NCBI GenBank assembly: GCA_963807925.1
Contig: CAWEDP010000004.1
Location: 129,632 to 193,631, forward strand
Origin: CAWEDP01 sp963807925
GTDB lineage: Bacteria; Acidobacteriota; Vicinamibacteria; Vicinamibacterales; CAVVIG01
DNA: 64,000 nt
Direction: 5' to 3'
Part shown: in pieces, positions 8,970-17,724 of the stretch
How the letters are laid out: each line of letters starts with the position of its first letter
How positions within the stretch are numbered: position 1 is the stretch's first letter
The notes under the pieces: generated by a model
What the model saw: only the letters and a program-made list of their open reading frames with translations
What the model was told of the DNA's origin: nothing
Databases searched by the model: none
Translations under genes and position numbers: made by a program

Positions 8970-8992
8970 TTGAACGCCCGTTCAAATAATGT
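8970..8992. promoter_or_regulatory. TetR-type operator and promoter between boxC and its regulator
   Basis: TTGAACGCCCGTTCAA at 8970-8985 has perfect 7-bp arms (TTGAACG/CGTTCAA) around two bases. It lies 10 bases from the boxC start on one side. On the other side, directly next to it, is TAATGT at 8987-8992, a -10-like element eight bases before the TetR ATG at 9001. The placement would let one dimeric regulator block both the box operon and its own promoter. That TetR proteins bind such short palindromes is known; the ligand, perhaps an aromatic or dicarboxylic acyl-CoA, is inferred. Confidence 0.75.
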
Positions 8993-9000
8993 AGGACGCC

Positions 9001-9654
9001 ATGACTGGGACGTCAATCCCCGCACCGCCACCTGAGCCGCCCGCCAAGCGACCGAAACGCCGCCGGTCCCGCCGCCAGCCGGCGCGCGCCGACTCGACGC
9101 GCGTGCAGATCCTCAAGAGCGCCGCGGCCGCGTTCCGGAAGCTTGGCTACCATGGAGCGACGGTCGATCGGATTGCAAAATCGTTGCGGATGAACAAGGG
9201 AAATCTGTACTACTACTTCCGCGACAAGGAAGAGATTCTCTTCGCGTGCCATCAGTACTCGCTGGATCGCGTGCTCGAGCTCCTCGACGCGATCGCGGCG
9301 TCCCAGGAACCCGCCGAGGTGAAGTTCCGCCGGCTCGTCGTCGCCTTCGTGCACACGATTCTCGACGAGCTCCATGGGACGACACTGTTCATCGATCTCG
9401 AGGCGCTGACCGCCTCCCACCTCAAGACGATCGTCGCCCGCCGCGATCAGGTCGACCGCCGCGTGCGCCAGCTGATCGCCGACGGCATGGCGGCCGGCGT
9501 CTTCGCCGGCAACGATCCGAAGCTCGTCTCGTTCGCCGTTCTCGGCGCCGTCAACTGGATTCCGCGGTGGTTCCGTCCGGACGGGCCGGCGACGTCGCAG
9601 TACGTCGCGGACTGGTTTGCGGATTTCCTGGTCGCCGGGTTGAGGGCCGGCTGA
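9001..9654 (+). CDS. TetR/AcrR family regulator, probable repressor of the box operon
   Basis: The 217-residue product has a basic N-terminal tail rich in Arg and Lys (about residues 15-30). Next comes a TetR helix-turn-helix (about residues 35-80) with AAAAFRKLGYHGATVDRIAK and the NKGNLYYYFRDKEEILFACH signature. The C-terminal domain resembles that of KstR2-type regulators, which sense CoA thioesters. The gene is divergent from boxC and its start is 15 bases from the operator palindrome, so autoregulation and box control are likely. No Shine-Dalgarno sequence beyond a weak AGGA is present. The ligand cannot be read from the sequence. Confidence 0.9.
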   Translation: MTGTSIPAPPPEPPAKRPKRRRSRRQPARADSTRVQILKSAAAAFRKLGYHGATVDRIAKSLRMNKGNLYYYFRDKEEILFACHQYSLDRVLELLDAIAASQEPAEVKFRRLVVAFVHTILDELHGTTLFIDLEALTASHLKTIVARRDQVDRRVRQLIADGMAAGVFAGNDPKLVSFAVLGAVNWIPRWFRPDGPATSQYVADWFADFLVAGLRAG

Positions 9655-9699
9655 GACCAGGCGCACCGGGCGAGCCGAGGGTCCGGGGACCTCACGTGC

Positions 9700-9705
9700 T
9701 ACGAT
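9700..9705 (+). promoter_or_regulatory. -10-like element close to the lipA start
   Basis: TACGAT lies nine bases before the GTG at 9715 and no purine-rich ribosome site is present between them. This spacing would place the transcript start within two or three bases of the start codon, as in leaderless mRNAs. Confidence 0.35.
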
Positions 9706-9714
9706 CGAGGCTTC

Positions 9715-10620
9715 GTGGGCACCGTCGTTCCGTTGATCCCCGTGCAGCCGCGCGTGCCGAAACCCGACTGGCTGAAGGTGCGCGCGCCCGGATCCCCGGG
9801 CTATCTCCGGCTCAAGGGGCTGATGCGCGAGCTGAACCTGCACACCGTGTGCGAGGAAGCGCATTGTCCCAACATCGGCGAGTGCTGGCACCACGGGACG
9901 GCGACGTTCATGATCCTCGGCGACGTCTGCACGCGGGCCTGCGCGTACTGCGCGATCTCCCACGGGCGGCCCGCCGCGATCGACAGGTCGGAGCCCGGGC
10001 GCGTCGCCAGCGCCGTTGCCGCGCTGGGACTCAGCTACGTGGTCGTCACCTCGGTCGACCGCGATGACGTGCCGGACGGCGGAGCGTCGATGTTCGCGGA
10101 CACGATTCGGGAGACGCGCGCGCGGCTTGCGGACTGTCGGATCGAAGTGCTGATTCCCGACTTCCGCGGGAACGAAGCGGCGCTCCGCACCGTGCTCGAC
10201 GCCGGTCCCGACGTCCTCAATCACAATGTCGAAACGGTGGCCCGCCTGTACCCGAAGGCGCGGTCCGGCGGCCGCTACGATCGGACGCTGCAGCTGCTCG
10301 AGCGGGCCCACGCGTACAGGCCCGACATTCCGACAAAGACGGGCCTGATGGTCGGGTTGGGCGAGGAGCGCGACGAACTGGTGGAGACCATCAGGGATCT
10401 CCGGCGCGTCGAGTGCGACATCCTGACCGTCGGGCAGTACCTGCAGCCCAGTTCCGCGCACGCGCCGATGGCTCGCTACTATCACCCGGACGAGTTCCGC
10501 AAGCTCAAGGCGATTGCACTCGAGCTCGGGTTTGCCCACGTCGAGTCGGGACCGCTCGTCCGCAGTTCCTATCACGCCCACGAGACGGCCGACGCATACC
10601 GGGCGGCCGCCGGCCGCTGA
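9715..10620 (+). CDS. lipA: Lipoyl synthase LipA
   Basis: LipA is a radical-SAM enzyme that inserts two sulfur atoms into the octanoyl group carried by E2 subunits and the glycine-cleavage H protein. The 301-residue product has the auxiliary cluster cysteines Cys46, Cys51 and Cys57 (CEEAHCPNIGEC) and the radical-SAM cluster cysteines Cys72, Cys76 and Cys79 (CTRACAYC). It also has SVDRDDVPDGG, HNVETVARLYPKAR and the C-terminal GPLVRSSYHA with the conserved serine pair. It starts with GTG. It lies on the opposite strand from the pyruvate dehydrogenase operon, whose aceF product is a substrate. No lipB or lplA is nearby. Confidence 0.96.
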   Translation: MGTVVPLIPVQPRVPKPDWLKVRAPGSPGYLRLKGLMRELNLHTVCEEAHCPNIGECWHHGTATFMILGDVCTRACAYCAISHGRPAAIDRSEPGRVASAVAALGLSYVVVTSVDRDDVPDGGASMFADTIRETRARLADCRIEVLIPDFRGNEAALRTVLDAGPDVLNHNVETVARLYPKARSGGRYDRTLQLLERAHAYRPDIPTKTGLMVGLGEERDELVETIRDLRRVECDILTVGQYLQPSSAHAPMARYYHPDEFRKLKAIALELGFAHVESGPLVRSSYHAHETADAYRAAAGR

Positions 10621-10644
10621 TCCAGCCGGGACCGCCCGGCAACG

Positions 10645-10660
10645 CAGACGACTGCGTCTG
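10645..10660 (+). terminator. Short hairpin after lipA
   Basis: CAGACG and CGTCTG form a perfect 6-bp stem around ACTG, 25 bases after the lipA stop. There is no clear U-tract, so it is a weak terminator candidate. Confidence 0.3.
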
Positions 10661-10865
10661 ACACTAATGTTGGATCTGTCGAGTCTACCGACGTCCTCGT
10701 AGCCTTTTCATCGACAAATCCGTCGTCCGCCGCCGCCGGGGACCCGACGATGTCGCGTTCGGTGGGGAAATCTGGAATTCGGGCGGTTGCCCCCGATCTG
10801 GCCCTTCTCTTGCTCTCTTTCCTGACGTTGTAACGCCCAGTATGCGGATCCGAAGGACGAGAGAC

Positions 10866-11060
10866 ATGGATTTCGAAGCGCTCGTACGGCGTGTGCGCGC
10901 CGAGTTCACGGAAATGCCGGGCCTGAGACTCACGCCTGCCCAGGCGACGAGGCTGTGGGGCCTCGAACGGGACGCCTGTCACCGTGTCATCGATGCGCTC
11001 ATCGACTCGTCATTTCTGCGGTGGACGCCGAGCGGCGCCGTGATCCGTACCGACGCGTAG
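10866..11060 (+). CDS. Small protein with winged-helix-like character, function unknown
   Basis: The 64-residue product begins MDFEALVRRVRAEFTEMPGL and continues with LTPAQATRLWGLERDACHRV and IDALIDSSFLRWTPSG. The pattern of a helix, a second helix resembling a recognition helix, and a terminal beta-like segment suggests a small helix-turn-helix protein. I know of no assigned function. The start at 10866 is chosen over 10842 because AAGGACGAG sits six bases before it. The 245 bases between lipA and this gene hold only the short hairpin and no further coding potential that I can support. Confidence 0.65.
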   Translation: MDFEALVRRVRAEFTEMPGLRLTPAQATRLWGLERDACHRVIDALIDSSFLRWTPSGAVIRTDA

Positions 11061-11080
11061 CCGCCGGGCCGGCGTCGCGC

Positions 11081-12496
11081 TCAAGGGTGTTTGGGCCGAT
11101 ACACATGTGTCGCCTGCCCGTAGAACACCTCGGCTGATTCCATCACCGTCTCGGTCAATGTCGGATGCGGGTGGATGGTCAGCGTCATGTCCGACGCGGT
11201 GGCGCCCATCTCGATGGCCAGCACGCCCTCGGCGATGAGCTCTCCGGCCCCGGCGCCGACCAGCCCCACGCCGAGCACGCGTCCGCTTTGGGGATCGAGC
11301 ACCAGCTTGGTCAGTCCGTCGACGCGATCGATGGAAATCGCGCGGCCCGACGCGGCCCACGGGAATTTCGCGATCGACACGACACGACCGTCCTTGGCCG
11401 CCTGGGTCTCTGTCAGCCCGCACCAGGCCAGCTCCGGATCCGTGAACACGACGGCCGGAATCGCGCGCGGCTCGAACGCCACCTGCTGCCCCGCGAGCGC
11501 TTCGACCGCCGTCCTCCCTTCGTGCGACGCTTTGTGGGCGAGCATCGGCTCGCCCACGACATCGCCGATCGCAAACAAAGTGGGCTCGTGGGTCCGCCGC
11601 TGCGCGTCCACGCGGATGAACCCGCGGGCGTCCACCTGCACGGCCGTCCGTTCGAGACCAGGGATGTCGGAGTTGGGTTTGCGGCCGATCGCGACGAGAA
11701 CGGCGTCGAAGGTCTGCTCGCCCCCGCTCCGGTCCGCGCCTTCGAGCGTCACGCGCACGCCGCCCGGCGTGTCCTCCATCCTCGACACCTTCGTATCGAG
11801 GAGCACGGCGCTGGCGATCTGGCCGATGCGTCGCGCCAGGACGTCCACGAGATCCCGGTCCACGCCGGGAAGAAGCCCCGGCGTCATCTCGACGATGGTC
11901 ACCTCGCTGCCGAGCGTCGCGTAGACGCTGCCCAGTTCCAGCCCGATGTAGCCGCCCCCGACGACCAGCAGCCGTTTGGGCACCTCGGGAAGATCCAGTG
12001 CTCGCGACGAATCCCACACGCGGGCGCTGTCGAGCGACAGCCCCGGCGCGCGCGCCGGCTGCGAACCGGTCGCCAGGATCGCGTGGTCGAACTGGAGCTG
12101 CTCCTCCCCGCCGCCGCTCCGTGCCACCTTCAGATGGTGACGGTCGACGATCTCCGCCGTGCCCTGGAGGTAGTTCACCTTTCGGTACTTCACCAGCTGT
12201 CCGGTGCCCGCCGTCAGCCGGGCGACGACCTGCGTCTTGAAATCGCGCAGCTTCGCGAGGTCGATGGATGGCTCGCCGAACCGCACGCCCCAGGCGCTCG
12301 CATGGCGCGCGTCGTGGACGACCTTCGCCACGTGCAACAGCGCCTTCGACGGAATGCAGCCGCGATAGACGCAGACACCGCCCGGGTTCGGCTCGGGATC
12401 GACGAGCGCGACGGACAATCCCAGATCGGCGGCAAAGAAGGCGGCCGCGTACCCTCCCGGTCCCCCGCCGACGACGGCAAGCTGGACGGAAATCAT
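11081..12496 (-). CDS. lpdA: Dihydrolipoyl dehydrogenase (E3)
   Basis: This flavoprotein reoxidises the dihydrolipoyl arm of E2 and reduces NAD+. The 471-residue product has the FAD-binding VVGGGPGGYAAAFFAADLG at its N-terminus. The redox disulfide is Cys42 and Cys47 (GGVCVYRGCIPSKALL). An NAD site (LLVVGGGYIGLELGSVYATLG), the second FAD motif FAIGDV, and the C-terminal catalytic pair in HPHPTLTE follow. CVYRGC differs from the common CLNVGC but keeps the C-x4-C spacing. It is the third gene of aceE-aceF-lpd, 109 bases after aceF, so it probably serves the pyruvate dehydrogenase complex, though it could be shared with other 2-oxoacid dehydrogenases. Confidence 0.95.
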   Translation of the reverse strand: MISVQLAVVGGGPGGYAAAFFAADLGLSVALVDPEPNPGGVCVYRGCIPSKALLHVAKVVHDARHASAWGVRFGEPSIDLAKLRDFKTQVVARLTAGTGQLVKYRKVNYLQGTAEIVDRHHLKVARSGGGEEQLQFDHAILATGSQPARAPGLSLDSARVWDSSRALDLPEVPKRLLVVGGGYIGLELGSVYATLGSEVTIVEMTPGLLPGVDRDLVDVLARRIGQIASAVLLDTKVSRMEDTPGGVRVTLEGADRSGGEQTFDAVLVAIGRKPNSDIPGLERTAVQVDARGFIRVDAQRRTHEPTLFAIGDVVGEPMLAHKASHEGRTAVEALAGQQVAFEPRAIPAVVFTDPELAWCGLTETQAAKDGRVVSIAKFPWAASGRAISIDRVDGLTKLVLDPQSGRVLGVGLVGAGAGELIAEGVLAIEMGATASDMTLTIHPHPTLTETVMESAEVFYGQATHVYRPKHP

Positions 12497-12605
12497 GATC
12501 GGAGGCTATGCCGCGCGAGCGGGCGAACGCATGACGCGTCCGTCTTCCCGCCGTCCTGGTGGCATCGCCGGCGGGCTTCGGCGATCACGAACCGATCGAC
12601 CGGGA

Positions 12606-13979
12606 TCATCCCTGCAGCGCGAGCAGAAACGGCTGTTCGAGGGCTTCGACGACCCAGCGTAGGAAACGGACGCCGTCGGCCCCATCGATCACCCGATGAT
12701 CGTAAGAGAGCGACAAGGGGAGCATCAGCCTTGGCACGAACTGGCCGTCGAGCCAGACAGGCTCGGTGCGGCCGCGCGAGACGCCCAGGATCGCCACCTC
12801 CGGCGCGTTGATGATCGGGGTGAATGCCGTGCCGCCGAGGCCCCCGAGGTTGGAGATGCTGAAGGTGCCGCCCTGCATCTCGTCGAGCGTCAGCTTGCGA
12901 TCGCGCGCCTTCCGGGAGAGCTGCGCGAGCGCCACGGCAATCGACGTGATGGTCAGCCGATCCGCGTCGCGAATCACGGGCACGAGCAGCCCGCGGTCGG
13001 TGTCGACCGCGATGCCGACGTGCACGTACTTCTTGTAGATGATTTCCTCAGCGGCCGTGTCGACCGAGGCGTTGAACTGCGGAAACTTCTTGAGGGCGGC
13101 GGCCGCGATCTTGACCAGGATCGCCGTGACGGTCAGGCTGCCGCCGGCCGCCTCGACCGACGGCCCATAGCGTGCGCGCAGGTCCTCGAGGGCGGTCATG
13201 TCCGCAGCGTCGTGCTGCGTCACGTGCGGGATGGTGGCCCAGGCGTACGACAGATGGGCCGCGGTCTTGCGGCGGACCGCGCGCATCGGCTGCCGATCGA
13301 TCTCGCCCCAGCGGGTGAAGTCGGGAAGCGGCTCGGCGGCGGCGGGCGCGCCGCTCGGCGCCGCGGCGCCGATCAACCGGCTCACGTGCGCCTTCACATC
13401 GTCGGTCGAGATGCGGCCGCCGGCGCCTGTCCCCGGCACCAGGTTGATGTCGACGCCCAGCTCGCGGGCCATACGCCGAACCGACGGCGCCGCCGGAGCC
13501 GGAGGCATCTCGGGCGGAGTGGACGATTCGGCGGTGGCGCGTGACCCGCGGGTGATATCGACGACCTTCTGGCCCCGCGGCGGCACGAGGTCGGCCGCGC
13601 CGGCAGGCGACTCCGCGCCCTCGGGCGGCACGGGGGACCCCTCCGCCGGGCGCTCGTCGGGCCCTGGAGTCGCGGCACCCTGGGCCGCCGGCGGCTGCCC
13701 GCTTGCGGCTCCCGCCGGCGACGAGGTTTGCGGTTGCGCGCCGCCGAGGTCGTCCACGCTGAGAATGGCCTGTCCGACACTGACCTTGTCGCCCGCCTTC
13801 ACCTTGATCTCGCGGACACGGCCGGCCACCGACGACGGGACCTCGATGGTCGCCTTGTCGGTCTCGAGCTCGAGTACCGCCTGATCCTTGGCGAGCGCGT
13901 CGCCGGGCCGAACGAGCACTCGGAGCACATCGCCGCTGCTGATGTTCTCGCCGAGCTCAGGCAGCGTAAAGTCGGTCAC
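12606..13979 (-). CDS. aceF: Pyruvate dehydrogenase E2, dihydrolipoamide acetyltransferase
   Basis: E2 forms the core of the pyruvate dehydrogenase complex and transfers the acetyl group to CoA. The product has one N-terminal lipoyl domain with the lipoylated lysine in LETDKATIEVPS. A long Pro/Ala linker (about residues 80-160), a peripheral subunit-binding domain (VRRMARELGVDINLVPGTG) and a catalytic domain ending in YDHRVIDGADG follow. Enterobacterial AceF usually has three lipoyl domains, so this is the short, single-domain form. I choose GTG at 13979 because GGAGGG lies just upstream and the lipoyl domain begins at once; ATG at 14003 would add eight residues. It starts 45 bases after aceE. 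Confidence 0.94.
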   Translation of the reverse strand: MTDFTLPELGENISSGDVLRVLVRPGDALAKDQAVLELETDKATIEVPSSVAGRVREIKVKAGDKVSVGQAILSVDDLGGAQPQTSSPAGAASGQPPAAQGAATPGPDERPAEGSPVPPEGAESPAGAADLVPPRGQKVVDITRGSRATAESSTPPEMPPAPAAPSVRRMARELGVDINLVPGTGAGGRISTDDVKAHVSRLIGAAAPSGAPAAAEPLPDFTRWGEIDRQPMRAVRRKTAAHLSYAWATIPHVTQHDAADMTALEDLRARYGPSVEAAGGSLTVTAILVKIAAAALKKFPQFNASVDTAAEEIIYKKYVHVGIAVDTDRGLLVPVIRDADRLTITSIAVALAQLSRKARDRKLTLDEMQGGTFSISNLGGLGGTAFTPIINAPEVAILGVSRGRTEPVWLDGQFVPRLMLPLSLSYDHRVIDGADGVRFLRWVVEALEQPFLLALQG

Positions 13980-14024
13980 CAACAGCCCTCCGATCTCATG
14001 CAACCTTCACGCGATCGTGACCGG

Positions 14025-16700
14025 CTAGGAGATCGCCGGGTTCGCCTTCTCCGGATCGATTCCCAGCTCCCTGATCGCCGATTCGGCGACTCCGGGCGCC
14101 AGCTGACCCTCGCGGGCCAGCGCGCCGAGCGTCGCCACCACGACGTAGCGGTGATCGACCTCGAAGAAGTCGCGGAGGGCCGCGCGGTTCTCGCTGCGCC
14201 CGAACCCGTCGGTGCCGAGCGCGATCAAGGGCCGCGGCAGCCACCGATCGATCGCGGCGGGCATCGCCTTGACGTAGTCCGACGCGGCCACCAGCACGCC
14301 GGGCGCGTTGCTCAGACACTGCGAGACGTAGGGTTCGCGCGGCGGTTCGCCAGGGTGCAGCATGTTCCACCGCTCGCAGCGCTGACCGTCGCGATAGAGC
14401 TCCGCGTAGCTCGTGACGCTCCAGACGTCGGCCGCCACCTGATACTTCGACTCGAGCAGTTCCTGCGCCTTGATCACTTCGGGCAGGATCGCGCCGCTGC
14501 CGAACAGCTGCGCGCGGCGCGGCGCGCCCGGCGTCGCCGTCTCGCGGAACCGATACAGGCCCTTGAGAATGCCGGGCGCGGCGCCGGCCGGCATCGCCGG
14601 CATGGCGTACTGCTCGTTCATCACCGTCATGTAGTAGAAGATGCTCTCCTGATCGATGTACATCCGCCTGATCCCGTCTGCGATGATGACCGCGATTTCG
14701 AACGCAAACGCCGGATCGTAGGCGACGCAGTTGGGATAGGCGAGCGCGAACAGCTGGCTGTTGCCGTCCTGGTGCTGCAGCCCCTCGCCGGCGAGCGTGG
14801 TGCGGCCGGCGGTTCCGCCGAGGAGGAAGCCGCGCGCCCGGGAGTCGCCGGCGGCCCAGATCAGATCGCCGATCCGCTGGAAACCGAACATCGAGTAGTA
14901 GATGAAGAACGGAATCGTGTTGACGCCGTGCGTGGCGTATGCGGTGCCCGCGGCGATGAACGACGACATCGATCCGGCTTCCGTAATCCCCTCCTCGAGA
15001 ATCTGCCCGTCGGAGGCCTCCTTGTAGTACAGCAGCGTGTCCTTGTCGACCGGCTGGTACAGCTGGCCGACGTGCGAGTAGATGCCGACCTGCCGGAACA
15101 GCGCCTCCATCCCGAAGGTGCGCGCTTCGTCGGGGACGATCGGCACGATGAGCCGTCCGACCTCCTTGTCGCGCAGCAGCTTCGACAGCACGCGCACCGC
15201 CACCATCGTCGTCGACGCCTTGCGGCCGTCGGTGCCCTTGAAGAACTCCTCGAAGAGATCCTGCGAGGGCGGCGGGAGCGGCTGGCTTCGCGTCTTGCGG
15301 CTCGGCACGAATCCGCCGAGCGCGGCACGGCGCTCCTTCAGGTACCGGATTTCCACGCTGTCGTCGGGCGGCCGGTAGAACGGCGTCTTGGCGATCTCGC
15401 TGTCGGAGACCGGAATGCCGAAGCGCGTGCGGAACGCGCGCAGCTCGTCTTCGTTCATCTTCTTCTGCTGGTGGGTGATGTTCTTGCCCTCGCCGGCCTC
15501 GCCGAGCCCGTAGCCCTTGATCGTGCGGGCCAGAACCACGGTCGGCGATCCCCTGTGCTCGACCGCCGCTCTGTACGCGTTGTACACCTTGACCGGATCG
15601 TGGCCACCGAGCGTCATCTTCTTGAGCTGGTCGTCGGACAGGTGCTTGACCATCTCGAGCAGCCGGGGGTCGGCGCCCCAGAAGTGCTCGCGGATGTAGG
15701 CGCCGTCCGAGACGGCGTACTTCTGGTACTGGCCGTCGACGACCTCGCCCATGCGCTTGACCAGCAGGCCGTCGCGGTCTTTCGCGAGCAGCGGATCCCA
15801 CTCGCGCCCCCACAGCAGCTTGATCACGTTCCAGCCGGCGCCCCGGAACGCCGCTTCGAGCTCCTGGATGATCTGGCCGTTGCCGCGGACCGGTCCGTCG
15901 AGCCGCTGCAGGTTGCAGTTGACAACGAAGATGAGGTTGTCGAGCTTCTCTCTGGCGGGCAGAGTGATGGCACCGAGCGCCTCGGGCTCGTCGGTCTCGC
16001 CGTCGCCCAGAAACGCCCAGACCTTCGAGTGCGATTTGGGCTTGAGGCCGCGGTCCTCCAGGTAGCGCGTGAAGCGCGCCTGATAGATGGCCATGATCGG
16101 ACCGAGACCCATCGAGACCGTCGGGTACTCCCAGAAGTCGGGCATCAGCCACGGGTGGGGGTACGACGACAGCCCGCCGCCCTCGTGCAACTCGCGGCGG
16201 AAGTTGGCCAGGTGCGTCTCGTCGAGCCGTCCTTCGAGGTACGCGCGGGCGTAGACACCGGGCGCCGCGTGGCCCTGAAAGAAGACGACGTCGGCCTCGC
16301 CGTCGTCGTGGCCGTGGAAGAAATGGTTGAAGCCCACTTCGAACAGCGTCGCCGCCGACGCGAACGTCGAGATGTGGCCGCCGATGCCCTCTTCCGCCTT
16401 GTTGGCGCGGACGACCATGGCGGCGGCGTTCCACCGGACGAGGCTCTTGATGCGGCGTTCGATGTCGGGGCTTCCCGGCATCAGCGCCTGATCGTCGGCC
16501 GGGATGGTATTGATGTACGGCGTGTTGGCGCTGAACGGCAGCTTGACGCCGTTCTCGGTCGCGTGCAGCGCCAGCTCACGGAGCAGGCGGGCGACCTTCG
16601 CGGGGCCGCCGGTCTGCAGCACGAAGTCGAGCGACTCGAGCCACTCGCGCGTCTCGACCGCCTCGAGCTCCGCCGCGTCTTTCGGAGCAATGTTTCTCAC
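14025..16700 (-). CDS. aceE: Pyruvate dehydrogenase E1, homodimeric type
   Basis: AceE is the thiamine-diphosphate enzyme that decarboxylates pyruvate and acetylates the lipoyl arm of E2. The 891-residue length matches the homodimeric enterobacterial-type E1 rather than the alpha/beta type. Visible motifs include the N-terminal NTIPADDQALMPGSPDIER, the substrate-side GHISTFASAATLFEVGFNHF, and the ThDP motif beginning GDGETDEPEALGA and ending NCNLQ. The C-terminal part has LIALGTDGFGRSENRAALRD. It is the first gene of the operon with aceF and lpd. On the minus strand upstream, TACAAT is a possible -10 at about 16840. Confidence 0.96.
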   Translation of the reverse strand: MRNIAPKDAAELEAVETREWLESLDFVLQTGGPAKVARLLRELALHATENGVKLPFSANTPYINTIPADDQALMPGSPDIERRIKSLVRWNAAAMVVRANKAEEGIGGHISTFASAATLFEVGFNHFFHGHDDGEADVVFFQGHAAPGVYARAYLEGRLDETHLANFRRELHEGGGLSSYPHPWLMPDFWEYPTVSMGLGPIMAIYQARFTRYLEDRGLKPKSHSKVWAFLGDGETDEPEALGAITLPAREKLDNLIFVVNCNLQRLDGPVRGNGQIIQELEAAFRGAGWNVIKLLWGREWDPLLAKDRDGLLVKRMGEVVDGQYQKYAVSDGAYIREHFWGADPRLLEMVKHLSDDQLKKMTLGGHDPVKVYNAYRAAVEHRGSPTVVLARTIKGYGLGEAGEGKNITHQQKKMNEDELRAFRTRFGIPVSDSEIAKTPFYRPPDDSVEIRYLKERRAALGGFVPSRKTRSQPLPPPSQDLFEEFFKGTDGRKASTTMVAVRVLSKLLRDKEVGRLIVPIVPDEARTFGMEALFRQVGIYSHVGQLYQPVDKDTLLYYKEASDGQILEEGITEAGSMSSFIAAGTAYATHGVNTIPFFIYYSMFGFQRIGDLIWAAGDSRARGFLLGGTAGRTTLAGEGLQHQDGNSQLFALAYPNCVAYDPAFAFEIAVIIADGIRRMYIDQESIFYYMTVMNEQYAMPAMPAGAAPGILKGLYRFRETATPGAPRRAQLFGSGAILPEVIKAQELLESKYQVAADVWSVTSYAELYRDGQRCERWNMLHPGEPPREPYVSQCLSNAPGVLVAASDYVKAMPAAIDRWLPRPLIALGTDGFGRSENRAALRDFFEVDHRYVVVATLGALAREGQLAPGVAESAIRELGIDPEKANPAIS

Positions 16701-17019
16701 CGAACCGGGTCCTTTCGAATGTCGACGGCCCCGATGGTCCGGCCGATCGTCCCGACCGGTGCCGTTCGCCGCTCGACGGCCACGTCCCCGCCGAGCGGTC
16801 GGCTCGCGGGACCGTCACCTGCAGATCGATCACTCATTGTAATCGCATGCCGTACACCGGCGCGAGGGCACGATCCCTTCAATTTTGTCGCTGTGTACCG
16901 ATCGCGCGACGGCTCAGTAGCTCGCCGGCGCTGATGGACAATGACACCTGGAGCAGGAGGCACCCATCGCGACCCGCCCGACGATTCCGCTGCGCCTCGC
17001 CGCCGTTCACCATCGAATC

Positions 17020-17724
17020 GTGACGTGCGATCGCTGTCCGCGGCTCCGCGCGTACTGCGCCGAGGTCGGCCGCGAGAAGCGGCGCGCCTATCGGGCCGAC
17101 ACCTACTGGGCGCGCCCGGTTCCCGGATTCGGCGACCCGCGCGCGCGTCTGCTCATCGTCGGGCTCGCGCCGGCGGCGCACGGCGCCAACAGAACCGGCC
17201 GCGTGTTCACCGGCGACGGCGTCGGCGGTTCCGGCGATTTCCTGATGGCGGCGCTCCATCGCGCCGGCCTCGCGAATCTGCCGACCTCACGCGCGATCGA
17301 CGACGGATTGGTCCTCCGCGATGCCTACATTTCGGCGGCGGTCCGGTGCGCACCGCCCGACAACAGGCCCTTGCCCGGCGAGATTCACAACTGCCTTCCC
17401 TTGCTCGAGGAGGAGGTCGCCGCCCTCCCTCGGGTTCGCGTCGTCGTCGCGCTCGGCAGGATTGCGTTCGATGCGTACGTGCGGATGGTCACGCGCGGCG
17501 GCGGGAGGGAACGGCCGCGGCCGGCGTTCGCGCACGGCGTGCGCCACCGCCTGTCGAACGGCCACACCCTGATCGGCTGCTATCACCCGAGCCGGCAGAA
17601 CACCAACACGGGCAGACTCACGCCGGCGATGCTCAGTGGCGTGTTCCGGCTCGCCGCGCGCGAGCTCGTCCGGGCCGCGGCCGGCGTCCCACCGACGGAG
17701 GTCACCCCAACCCCGCGGCAATGA
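17020..17724 (+). CDS. Family 5 uracil-DNA glycosylase (UDGb)
   Basis: Family 5 glycosylases excise uracil, and often hypoxanthine, from DNA during base-excision repair. The product has an iron-sulfur site with N-terminal CDRCPRL, the active-site motif GLAPAAHGANRTGRVFTGD, AAVRCAPPDNRPLP, and the C-terminal YHPSRQNTNTGRLT. GLAPAAHG without an acidic residue is characteristic of family 5. The first canonical start is GTG at 17020, but it leaves almost no residues before the first cysteine. A strong AGGAGG at 16955-16960 lies five bases before an in-frame ATC at 16966; starting there would add 18 residues, which fits homologues better. The 3' end overlaps the convergent phosphodiesterase gene by 23 bases. 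Confidence 0.92.
   Translation: MTCDRCPRLRAYCAEVGREKRRAYRADTYWARPVPGFGDPRARLLIVGLAPAAHGANRTGRVFTGDGVGGSGDFLMAALHRAGLANLPTSRAIDDGLVLRDAYISAAVRCAPPDNRPLPGEIHNCLPLLEEEVAALPRVRVVVALGRIAFDAYVRMVTRGGGRERPRPAFAHGVRHRLSNGHTLIGCYHPSRQNTNTGRLTPAMLSGVFRLAARELVRAAAGVPPTEVTPTPRQ

Noticed and set aside
13728..16934. A very long open frame of over 1000 codons on the plus strand opposite aceE and aceF
   Set aside because: It is the antisense of two well-recognised genes; its composition (Arg, Asp, Val, Leu bias) is that of a GC-rich shadow frame.
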